Shown here: piece after piece, positions 57,147-64,000 of the stretch | Position numbering within the stretch: position 1 is the stretch's first letter | Layout: each line of letters starts with the position of its first letter | Source of the DNA: Archangium minus | Lineage (GTDB): Bacteria > Myxococcota > Myxococcia > Myxococcales > Myxococcaceae | Assembly: GCF_044360475.1 (NCBI RefSeq) | Contig: NZ_CP043494.1 | Span: forward strand, 9,300,001 to 9,364,000 | Reading direction: 5' to 3' | Length of the DNA stretch: 64,000 nt | Notes under the pieces: model-generated | What the model was told of the DNA's origin: nothing | What the model saw: the letters and a program-made list of their open reading frames with translations, nothing else | Database searches by the model: none | Position numbers and translations under genes: made by a program

Positions 57147-59498
57147 CTACAGCGCCTGGGCCTGGGCCACGTACTCGCCCTTGGGCTCGCGACTGATGTA
57201 CTCCTTCGCCAGCGCCTTGACCTTGTCGGCCTGCTTCTTGTCCTTCGAGAGGAACGCCGCGTAGAAGTAGTAGGCCGGGGCGTAGTTCTCATCAGCGTTG
57301 AGCGCCTTCTGGTACGTCTCGTCGGCCTTGGCGGCGTCGCCCTTGCCCTCGAAGACGCGCGCCAGCTCGAGCAGCGCGGCGGCGGCCCGGTCCGGCTGAC
57401 CGATGAACTCGGTGCTCGCCTTCTCCAACGCATCCTGCGCCTTCGCCCAGTCCGAGCGCTCGCGGTAGATGGAGCCCATGGCCAGACGGGCCTCGGGGTT
57501 CTTCGCGTTGGCGTCCTTCACCGAGCGCTGGTACGCGGACAGCGCGTCGTCGAGCTTGTTCTGACGGCGGTACGCGTTGCCCAGCATGGTGAGCAGCTTG
57601 GGGCTGTCGCCCATGGTCTTGAGGGCGGTGACGAGCGCCTCGGCGGCCTCCTTCTCGCCGCCCTGCTTGCCCATGAGGGCCTTGGCCAGCTCGACGTAGA
57701 GCTGAGCGCGCGTGGCGTCGATCTGGATGGCCTTGCGGATCTCCGTGGCGGCCTCGTCGTACTTGTTCTCCGACAGCAGCCGGCGGCCCTTGATGAGCGA
57801 CAGCTCGGGGCTCTTCTTGTCCAGCGCGAAGCCCGTCTCCTCGGCCTTCTTCAGCTCCTGGGCCGCCTTCTCCTTGTCGGCGGGCACACCGGTGGCCTCC
57901 ACGAGCCGCGTCTGCTCCTCGGGCTTGAGCTTGTCCATGCTCGCGACCACGCGCGAGATGAGCAGCGAGCGCGCCAGGTACGCCGCGGCGAGCTGGCGCG
58001 GCGACGGGGGCGGCTGGGCGTCCACGAGCTTCTTGATCATCTGCGCCGCCAGCCCGAAGTTGGGCTCGTCCTGCTCCAGCATCAGCAGGGACTTGCCGAG
58101 CAGGGACTCGGGGTGGTCCTTCTCGTAGCGCAGCGCGAAGTCGTAGTTCTTCCAGGCGATGGCGTCCTGGCCGAGCCGGCGGTACACGGCGCCGAGCGCG
58201 GCGTAGATGCGCGGGTCGTCCGGCGCCAGGGCCTGGGCCTTCTCCAGGTTGTCCTTGGCGCGATCCATGTCGCCCGCGTTCATCTGGATGAGGCCGAGCG
58301 TCAGGTACAGCAGCGAGCTGCGCTTGCCCTGCTCGTCGAAGGTCTTGACGTGCGTCTCGAGCTCGGTGAGCGCATCCTTGCCCTTGCCACCGTACGTCTT
58401 GAAGAGGGCCTCGGCGGCATACAGGTGCGAGCTGATCTCCCCGCTCTTCTTGGCGGCGTTCAGATGCTCCTCGGCCTTGTTGCGCGCGTCGTCGCCACCG
58501 CCGTGCTCGCCCCAACGGATGGCGTAGGCGTAGGCCAGGTAGCCGTGCGCGGCGGTGGAGTCCGGATCCACCTCAAGCGCCTTGTCAGCCGCCTCGCACG
58601 CCTTCTTGTAGGAGTCGAAGGAGTCGTGCTTGAGCTGCTCGGTGGCGGCCTCGAGCTGCTTCTTGATCTCCCGGTTGCGCTGCGCGGCCATGCGCCCCTG
58701 GACGAAGTAGCCGCCCAGGATGATGGGGACCGCGATCAGCAGGCCGAGCGTGATGAACTTGCTGTTGCCGGCGCCCTTCTTGCGCGGCTTGCGAGGCGCG
58801 TCATCGTCGTCGGTGTCGACGTCATCGTCCTCATCGACGACCACCGGCGGGCGGCGGGCCGCGGAGCGCGCGGGCTGCTCGGCACGAGCCTTGGGACGCG
58901 GCGCGTCGTCATCGTCCGCGGCCACCGGGGCCCGGCGGGTCGCAGGAGCGGGAGCCGCGGGCTCGGGGGCAGCAGCCACCGGAGCGGGAGCAGCAGCCAC
59001 CGGCGCAGGAGCAGCAGCCACCGGGGCGGGCGCGGGGGCCACCGGAGCGGGCGCGGGCGCGGCGGCCTGGGGCACCGGAACCTTGTACTGCTGCATCGCC
59101 GCGAGCGTCTCGGCGTCAGCGGGATCCGCCTCATAGGCCTTGAGGAGGTTGGCCTTGCCGGCATCGGCCTCACCGGTCTTGAGCTGAAGCACACCGGCCA
59201 TCCGCAGGGAGGCCTTGTCGGTGGGCTGCACCTGGAGGGCGCCGAGCACCTCTTCCAGGGCCTTCTTGTCCTTGCCCTGCTCCGAGTACACGCGAGCGAG
59301 CAGGAGGCGAGGCTCCGCACGATCGGGGTGTGCCTTCACCCCTTTCTTGCAGACAACCATCGCTTCCATGAAGCGGCTCGCGGCGAGATAGGCCTCGGCC
59401 AGTGGCTTGTAAGCGTCAGAGGAAGGGTCGGAAGCGAACGCGTGCTCCAGCTTCGCAAGCTCGGCCGGGCTCAACGTCTTCGATGAGGGAGTAGACAT
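57147..59498 (-). CDS. Large TPR membrane protein
   Basis: A 783-residue protein. Residues 1-125 hold three N-terminal TPRs (AYKPLAEAYLAASRFMEAMVVCKKGV, RLLLARVYSEQGKDKKALEEVLGAL). An Ala/Pro repeat of about 45 residues and an Asp/Arg-rich linker follow, then one membrane span near residue 250 (FITLGLLIAVPIILGGYFV). The remaining 500 residues are at least nine TPRs in the periplasm (LYLTLGLIQMNAGDMDRAKDNLEKA, LLTMLGNAYRRQNKLDDALSAYQRSV). It is a scaffold of a kind frequent in myxobacterial motility and envelope systems; the partner is unknown. Confidence 0.8.
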   Translation of the reverse strand: MSTPSSKTLSPAELAKLEHAFASDPSSDAYKPLAEAYLAASRFMEAMVVCKKGVKAHPDRAEPRLLLARVYSEQGKDKKALEEVLGALQVQPTDKASLRMAGVLQLKTGEADAGKANLLKAYEADPADAETLAAMQQYKVPVPQAAAPAPAPVAPAPAPVAAAPAPVAAAPAPVAAAPEPAAPAPATRRAPVAADDDDAPRPKARAEQPARSAARRPPVVVDEDDDVDTDDDDAPRKPRKKGAGNSKFITLGLLIAVPIILGGYFVQGRMAAQRNREIKKQLEAATEQLKHDSFDSYKKACEAADKALEVDPDSTAAHGYLAYAYAIRWGEHGGGDDARNKAEEHLNAAKKSGEISSHLYAAEALFKTYGGKGKDALTELETHVKTFDEQGKRSSLLYLTLGLIQMNAGDMDRAKDNLEKAQALAPDDPRIYAALGAVYRRLGQDAIAWKNYDFALRYEKDHPESLLGKSLLMLEQDEPNFGLAAQMIKKLVDAQPPPSPRQLAAAYLARSLLISRVVASMDKLKPEEQTRLVEATGVPADKEKAAQELKKAEETGFALDKKSPELSLIKGRRLLSENKYDEAATEIRKAIQIDATRAQLYVELAKALMGKQGGEKEAAEALVTALKTMGDSPKLLTMLGNAYRRQNKLDDALSAYQRSVKDANAKNPEARLAMGSIYRERSDWAKAQDALEKASTEFIGQPDRAAAALLELARVFEGKGDAAKADETYQKALNADENYAPAYYFYAAFLSKDKKQADKVKALAKEYISREPKGEYVAQAQAL

Positions 59499-59588
59499 TC
59501 CGAATGGAGGCGCCTGTAAGGAGGGGGTTCTTATGACACCCCGAGTTGCCGCGCGTCAATCGCCCAAGGGGTACGAAAGATTCCCGGC

Positions 59589-59617
59589 TTGACACGTGGA
59601 ATAGGGTCCTGTATCTG
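59589..59617 (+). promoter_or_regulatory. Promoter of tRNA-Ala
   Basis: A consensus -35 TTGACA (59589-59594), 17-base spacer and TATCTG (59612-59617), 67 bases before the tRNA. Confidence 0.55.
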
Positions 59618-59683
59618 CCCGTTCGTCTTTCGGCGGCGGAAAAAAAGCCCACGCCGACAAGGCGCGTGGTACGTAGTGGGTAT

Positions 59684-59759
<76 letters not shown>

Positions 59760-59772
59760 TGAAGAAGTGAAG

Positions 59773-59803
59773 AGGGCCTCACTGGAAACAGTGAGGCCCT
59801 TTT
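59773..59803 (+). terminator. Intrinsic terminator of tRNA-Ala
   Basis: A 12-position stem including the flanking A-T pair (core 59774-59784 with 59789-59799) closed by a GAAA tetraloop, followed by TTTT. Confidence 0.85.
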
Positions 59804-59856
59804 CATTTGGGCTACGAGTGAATTGAAAAGCTCTCGGGGTCTGTTATCCGGGGCCG

Positions 59857-60474
59857 ATGACCGAACAGCCTTCGATCTCGTTCTTCGCTCGCTTCTGGCT
59901 CGCGTTCGTGTGCTTCTGGCGAATCTGGTTCGACCAGGCGTTCGCCCAGGCCGTACTGCCAGTCCGAGAAGCCGACAAGGCCGGCACCCTGCCGACCGCA
60001 ACCCCGCCCGCGGAGCTGCCAGCCGTCGCCGAGCAGCCCAAGGCCACCCCCGTCGCGGCTCCGACGCCGGTCGCTCCCCCGCCGCCCGAGCGGGAGCACG
60101 CCCCGGCCCTGCAGCTGCTGTCCATGCTGCAGCGTGAGGGTCGCTTCATCGACTTCCTCCAAGAGGACGTGGCGGCCTTCCCGGACGCGGATGTGGGCGC
60201 CGCTGCCCGCATCGTCCACGAGGGTTGCCGCAAGGTGGTGCGCCAATACCTCTCTCTAGAGCCCGTGCTGCCCCAGACGGAGGGAGACCGGGTGAACGTG
60301 CCCGCCGGCTTCGACGCCCAGCGCATCCGCCTCACCGGCAACGTGGCAGGCCAGCCTCCCTACAACGGCGCCCTGAAGCACCACGGCTGGGTGACCACGG
60401 CCGTGAAATTCCCGTCCACCAGTCCGGCGATGGATCCCCGGGTGCTCGCGCCCGCTGAAGTCGAACTGTCCTGA
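59857..60474 (+). CDS. DUF2760 protein
   Basis: A 205-residue protein. An N-terminal hydrophobic/amphipathic segment (SISFFARFWLAFVCFWRIWFDQAFA) is followed by a Pro/Ala linker. The DUF2760 core is ALQLLSMLQREGRFIDFLQEDVAAFPDADVGAAARIVHEGC...FDAQRIRLTGNVAGQPPYNGALKHHGW. DUF2760 genes are usually followed by one or two Hsp70-like genes, as here (17 bases to the next). The domain may recruit the chaperones to the membrane; its biochemical role is unknown. Confidence 0.85.
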   Translation: MTEQPSISFFARFWLAFVCFWRIWFDQAFAQAVLPVREADKAGTLPTATPPAELPAVAEQPKATPVAAPTPVAPPPPEREHAPALQLLSMLQREGRFIDFLQEDVAAFPDADVGAAARIVHEGCRKVVRQYLSLEPVLPQTEGDRVNVPAGFDAQRIRLTGNVAGQPPYNGALKHHGWVTTAVKFPSTSPAMDPRVLAPAEVELS

Positions 60475-60491
60475 CATCAGATTGAGCCCAT

Positions 60492-62342
60492 ATGGCCCGC
60501 TACGCGATTGGAATCGATCTCGGCACCACGCACTCCGCGGTCTCCTACTTCAACCTGGAGGAGGGAAAACCCCGCGGCCCCGCTCAGTCCATGCTGCCCA
60601 TCCCGCAGCTGACGGCGCCGGGGACTGTGGAGGCCCGCCCGCTGCTGCCCTCGTTCCTCTACCTGCCAAGCGCTCAGGAGTTCCCGCAGGGAAGCCTCGC
60701 GCTGCCGTGGAACCCGGGTGCCAGCAGCATCGCCGGTGAGTTCGCCCGCTCGCATGGCGCCAAGGTGCCCACGCGGCTGGTCTCCTCGGCGAAGAGCTGG
60801 TTGAGCCACCCGGGCGTGGACCGGCGTGCCGCGCTGCTCCCCTGGCAGGCCCCCGAGGAGGTTCAGCGCGTCTCCCCCGTGGAGGCCTCCACCCGCTACC
60901 TGCGCCACCTGCGCGAGGCGTGGGACCACACCTTCGCTCGGGTGAAGGAGGACGCCGCCAATGCCATGGCCGCGCAGGACGTCATCATCACCGTCCCGGC
61001 CTCGTTCGACGCCGCCGCTCGCGACCTGACGCTCGAGGCCGCGAAGGCCGCTGGCCTGGAGAACATCATCCTCCTGGAGGAGCCCCAGGCCGCGCTCTAC
61101 GCCTGGCTGGAGGCCCAGGGAGAAACCTTCCGCAAGCGGGTGAAGGTGGGCGAGGTCATCCTCGTGGTGGACGTGGGCGGTGGCACCACGGACTTCTCGC
61201 TCATCACCGTGCGCGACCGCGCGGGCGACGTGGAGCTCACCCGCGTGGCCGTGGGCGATCACATCCTCCTGGGCGGCGACAACATGGACCTGGCGCTGGC
61301 GCACACGCTCAACCAGCGCCTCACCGCCGAGGGCAAGAAGCTGGATGCCTGGCAGTTCAACGCCCTCACCCATGGCTGCCGCGTGGCCAAGGAGACGCTG
61401 TACGCGGATCCGTCCATGGCGAAGGCCCCCATCGCGATTCCGGGCCGGGGCTCGTCGCTCATCGGCGGCACGCTCCGCACGGAGCTGGCACGCGAGGACC
61501 TCGACCGCGTCCTCACCGACGGCTTCTTCCCACCCACTCCCTCCTCGGAGATGCCACGCGTGGCCCGGCGCACGGGTCTCGCGCAGATGGCCCTGCCCTA
61601 CGCGCAGGATCCGGCAGTGACGAGGCACCTGGCCGCCTTCCTCACGCGGCAGGCCCAGGCGCTGGCCAACTCGCCGGACTCGCCGGTGGACGTGGGCGGC
61701 AAGTCCTTCATCCACCCCACCGCCGTGCTCTTCAACGGAGGCGTCTTCAAGGCGGGGCCGCTCAAGGCCCGGGTCATGGAGGTGCTCAACAGCTGGCTCA
61801 CCGCGGACGGTGGCCAGCCGGCGCAGGAGCTCTCGGGCGCGGACCTGGACCTATCCGTGGCGCGCGGCGCGGCCTACTACGGCTGGGTGCGGCAGGGTCA
61901 CGGCCTGCGCATCCGCGGCGGCACGGCGCGCGCCTACTACGTGGGCGTAGAGACGGCCATGCCCGCTGTGCCCGGCATGGAGCCCCCCGTGAAGGCCCTG
62001 TGCGTGGCGCCCTTCGGCATGGAAGAGGGCACCCAGGCGGACGTGCCGCCTCAGGAGTTCGGCCTCGTCACCGGTGAGCCCACCAGCTTCCGCTTCTTCG
62101 CCTCGTCCGTGCGGCGCGACGACAAGGTGGGCGTCATGGTGGACGACGTAGACAGCAACGAGTTCGAGGAGCTCGCCCCCATCGAGACGACGCTCCCGGG
62201 CACGCCCGCCCCCTTCGGCGACCTGACCCCCGTCAACCTTCAGGCCGCCGTCACGGAGGTGGGCACGCTCGAGCTGCGCTGCCTGGAGAAGAATGGCCCC
62301 GGGAAGTGGAAGCTGGAGCTCAACGTCCGCATGAAGGAGTAG
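60492..62342 (+). CDS. Hsp70-family protein (DnaK-like), first of two
   Basis: A 616-residue Hsp70 homologue. The ATPase motifs are IGIDLGTTHSAVSYF (phosphate 1), VVDVGGGTTDFSLI (phosphate 2), TVPASFDAAARDLT, LLEEPQAALYAWL and LFNGGVFKAGPLKARV (adenosine). Sequence between them and after about residue 440 is unlike canonical DnaK: no recognisable substrate-binding groove and lid, and no EEVD-like tail. It is a member of the specialised Hsp70 group linked to DUF2760, without DnaJ or GrpE genes nearby. A second paralogue follows after 37 bases. Confidence 0.88.
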   Translation: MARYAIGIDLGTTHSAVSYFNLEEGKPRGPAQSMLPIPQLTAPGTVEARPLLPSFLYLPSAQEFPQGSLALPWNPGASSIAGEFARSHGAKVPTRLVSSAKSWLSHPGVDRRAALLPWQAPEEVQRVSPVEASTRYLRHLREAWDHTFARVKEDAANAMAAQDVIITVPASFDAAARDLTLEAAKAAGLENIILLEEPQAALYAWLEAQGETFRKRVKVGEVILVVDVGGGTTDFSLITVRDRAGDVELTRVAVGDHILLGGDNMDLALAHTLNQRLTAEGKKLDAWQFNALTHGCRVAKETLYADPSMAKAPIAIPGRGSSLIGGTLRTELAREDLDRVLTDGFFPPTPSSEMPRVARRTGLAQMALPYAQDPAVTRHLAAFLTRQAQALANSPDSPVDVGGKSFIHPTAVLFNGGVFKAGPLKARVMEVLNSWLTADGGQPAQELSGADLDLSVARGAAYYGWVRQGHGLRIRGGTARAYYVGVETAMPAVPGMEPPVKALCVAPFGMEEGTQADVPPQEFGLVTGEPTSFRFFASSVRRDDKVGVMVDDVDSNEFEELAPIETTLPGTPAPFGDLTPVNLQAAVTEVGTLELRCLEKNGPGKWKLELNVRMKE

Positions 62343-62379
62343 AAGGGGCCCCGCGGTCAGGAGGGCCGCACGCACGCCT

Positions 62380-64000
62380 ATGCACATCGTCGGCATCGAC
62401 CTCGGAACCACTCACTGTGCAGTCGCCTCGGTGGACCCCTCCAAGGGCCCCACCGCCCCCGTGGAGGACTTCCCCGTCCCCCAACTGGTGCGCCAGGGCG
62501 AGGTGAGCCCACGGTCGCTGTTGCCCTCGTGCGTCTACGTGCCCGCCGGCCATGAGCTCGCCACTGACTCCCTGCGCCTCCCCTGGGGCGACGGGGGTCC
62601 GCAGGTGGTGGGTGAGCTCGCCCGCTGGCAGGGTGCCCGAGTGCCAGGCCGGGTGGTGACGTCCGCGAAGAGCTGGTTGTGCCACCCGGGCGTGGACCGC
62701 TCAGCCCCCATCCTTCCCTGGGGTGCCCCAGCGGACGTGGCGAAGCTGTCCCCCGTGGAAGCGAGCGCCCTGCTCCTCTCGCACATGGCCCGCGCGTGGA
62801 ACCACGCCCACCCGGACGCGCCACTGTCCCAGCAGGAGGTGGTCATCACCGTGCCCGCCTCCTTCGACGAGGCGGCCCGCGCCCTCACGGTGAGCGCCGC
62901 GCGCAAGGCGGGCCTGGAGAAGTTCACCCTCCTCGAGGAGCCCCAGGCGGCCTTCTACGACTACACCGCGCGCCACCGGAAGGACCTGGCGACCGCGCTG
63001 GAGGGCGTGCGGCTGGTGCTCGTCGTGGACGTGGGCGGCGGCACCACGGACTTCACCCTGGTGCACGCGGGCGTGTCCCCCGAGGGCCCCATGCTGCGGC
63101 GGCTCGCGGTCGGCGAGCACCTGATGCTCGGCGGCGACAACATGGACGCGGCGCTCGCCAAACGCGTGGAGGAGAAGCTCTTCCCGGATGGCAACCGACG
63201 TCTGTCCGCCACGCAGTGGACGCAGGCCATTCAGGCCGCTCGCACCGCCAAGGAGGCCCTGCTGGGCAACAACCCGCCCGAGCGCTACGGCGTGTCCCTC
63301 GTCTCCGAGGGCAGCCGGCTCCTGGGTGGCTCACTGTCCACGGACCTGACGCGCGAGGAAGCGGAGTCGCTCGTCATGGACGGCTTCTTCCCCCGCTCGG
63401 GCGCGCAGGAGCGGCCTCGGCGCGTGTCGCGCATGGCGCTCCAAGAGCTGGGACTGCCGTACGCGCAGGACGCGGCCATCACCCGGCACCTGGCGGCCTT
63501 CCTCGCACAGCACGCGGCAGCGGGCTTCGCGGCGCTGGGAGAGACGGCCCCTTCGGAAGGTGCCCTGCCCCGCCCCGACGCCATCCTGCTCAATGGCGGT
63601 GTCTTCAACTCGCCGCAGCTGGCCGAGCGGCTGGTGGAGGCGGTGAGCGCGTGGTGGCCGGGGGCCCCGCGCATCCGGCTGCTCAAACACGAGTCGCTGG
63701 AGCTGGCGGTGGCGCGCGGCGCGGCCTACTACGGGCTGGTTCGGCGCGGGCACGGCCTGAAGATTGGAGGCGGCGCGGCGCGGGCGTACTACGTGGCCCT
63801 GCAGCGCACGGCGGACAGCTCGGAGCAACCGGTGCTGTGCCTCATTCCCCGAGGCTTCGAGGAGGGCAACCAGGTCGACATCGGCGAGCGCTCCTTCACG
63901 CTCACGCTGGGGCGGCCGGTGCAGTTCACGCTGTACTCCACCACGAGTGACCGCATCGACAAGCCGGGCGACGTGGTGACGCTGTCCGAGGACCTGAAGC
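62380..64000 (+). CDS. Hsp70-family protein (DnaK-like), second of two, 3' truncated by window
   Basis: 540 residues are visible before the window ends. Motifs are IVGIDLGTTHCAVASV, VITVPASFDEAARALT, LLEEPQAAFYDY, VVDVGGGTTDFTLV and LLNGGVFNSPQLAERL. It is a clear paralogue of the preceding gene (shared SAKSWL-HPGVDR, DGFFPR and ARGAAYYG-VR-GHGLKI stretches), so the pair arose by duplication and then diverged. The ATG at 62380 gives the canonical N terminus. The nearest AGGAGGG is about 13 bases upstream, a long spacing that may reduce translation relative to the first gene. Confidence 0.88.
   Translation, partial: MHIVGIDLGTTHCAVASVDPSKGPTAPVEDFPVPQLVRQGEVSPRSLLPSCVYVPAGHELATDSLRLPWGDGGPQVVGELARWQGARVPGRVVTSAKSWLCHPGVDRSAPILPWGAPADVAKLSPVEASALLLSHMARAWNHAHPDAPLSQQEVVITVPASFDEAARALTVSAARKAGLEKFTLLEEPQAAFYDYTARHRKDLATALEGVRLVLVVDVGGGTTDFTLVHAGVSPEGPMLRRLAVGEHLMLGGDNMDAALAKRVEEKLFPDGNRRLSATQWTQAIQAARTAKEALLGNNPPERYGVSLVSEGSRLLGGSLSTDLTREEAESLVMDGFFPRSGAQERPRRVSRMALQELGLPYAQDAAITRHLAAFLAQHAAAGFAALGETAPSEGALPRPDAILLNGGVFNSPQLAERLVEAVSAWWPGAPRIRLLKHESLELAVARGAAYYGLVRRGHGLKIGGGAARAYYVALQRTADSSEQPVLCLIPRGFEEGNQVDIGERSFTLTLGRPVQFTLYSTTSDRIDKPGDVVTLSEDLK

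Noticed and set aside
57090..59486. Long plus-strand open frame of almost 800 codons opposite the TPR gene
   Set aside because: The predicted protein is Leu/Arg/Gly/Val low complexity with no domain, while the minus frame has clear TPRs and a membrane span. Long shadow frames are normal at this GC content.

Overview
The window is high-GC DNA of myxobacterial character, most likely from a Cystobacterineae relative (Archangium, Cystobacter or Melittangium type). This is judged from gene content, not from a marker-gene search. The indicators are a Ser/Thr kinase fused to TPRs, an MXAN_5187-type protein, FHA-GGDEF signalling, many lipoproteins and HEAT or TPR proteins, a thrombospondin-repeat OmpA lipoprotein, and a GTG-tolerant, GC-rich coding style. 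No phage, insertion sequence, CRISPR array or biosynthetic megacluster was seen.

Layout. 1-6.4 kb: 3' end of an NtrY-type histidine kinase, a DEAD-box helicase, two exported proteins, an ECF-like sigma factor overlapping a Cys-rich membrane protein, and a stand-alone EF-Tu paralogue behind a structured leader that ends in an intrinsic terminator. 6.5-15 kb: kinase-TPR protein, papain/C39-like cysteine protease, beta-hydroxyacid dehydrogenase, MXAN_5187-like protein, ribosome hibernation factor, lone receiver, zinc-ribbon protein. 15-22 kb: DUF1460 amidase-like and HEAT proteins, a DUF4398/OmpA lipoprotein pair, an esterase-TPR fusion and a ferritin-like lipoprotein.

22-33.3 kb is a plant-polysaccharide utilisation island: a ChvE/XylF-like binding lipoprotein, a ROK sugar kinase, AraF-AraG-AraH importer genes, a secreted GH44 endoglucanase/xyloglucanase and a secreted GH2 enzyme with duplicated CBM42 (AbfB) modules. 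A 22-bp perfect inverted repeat lies just downstream of a sigma70-like promoter ahead of araF and looks like its operator.

33-42 kb: small lipoprotein, TruD, DUF4388 protein, DsbA-like lipoprotein, asparaginase, and a tail-to-tail pair of an FHA-diguanylate cyclase and a degenerate GGDEF protein that keeps the c-di-GMP inhibitory-site motif. 42-47.3 kb: the macromolecular-synthesis cluster rpsU-yqeY-dnaG-rpoD with strong RNA hairpins between genes. 47.4-51.7 kb: alkyltransferase-like protein, tRNA-Ile2(CAU), cupin, cold-shock protein, and a four-gene His-rich Spy-like/two-component system. 51.7-57 kb: lipase-maturation-factor protein, cupredoxin lipoprotein, ABC-2 exporter and heme O synthase. 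57-64 kb: large TPR membrane protein, tRNA-Ala(CGC), and a DUF2760-Hsp70-Hsp70 operon whose last gene runs off the window.

The candidates judged most worth follow-up are the tuf leader and its divergent EF-Tu, the c-di-GMP synthase/receptor pair, the DUF2760-double-Hsp70 operon, the His-rich metal-response operon and the arabinose-island operator.
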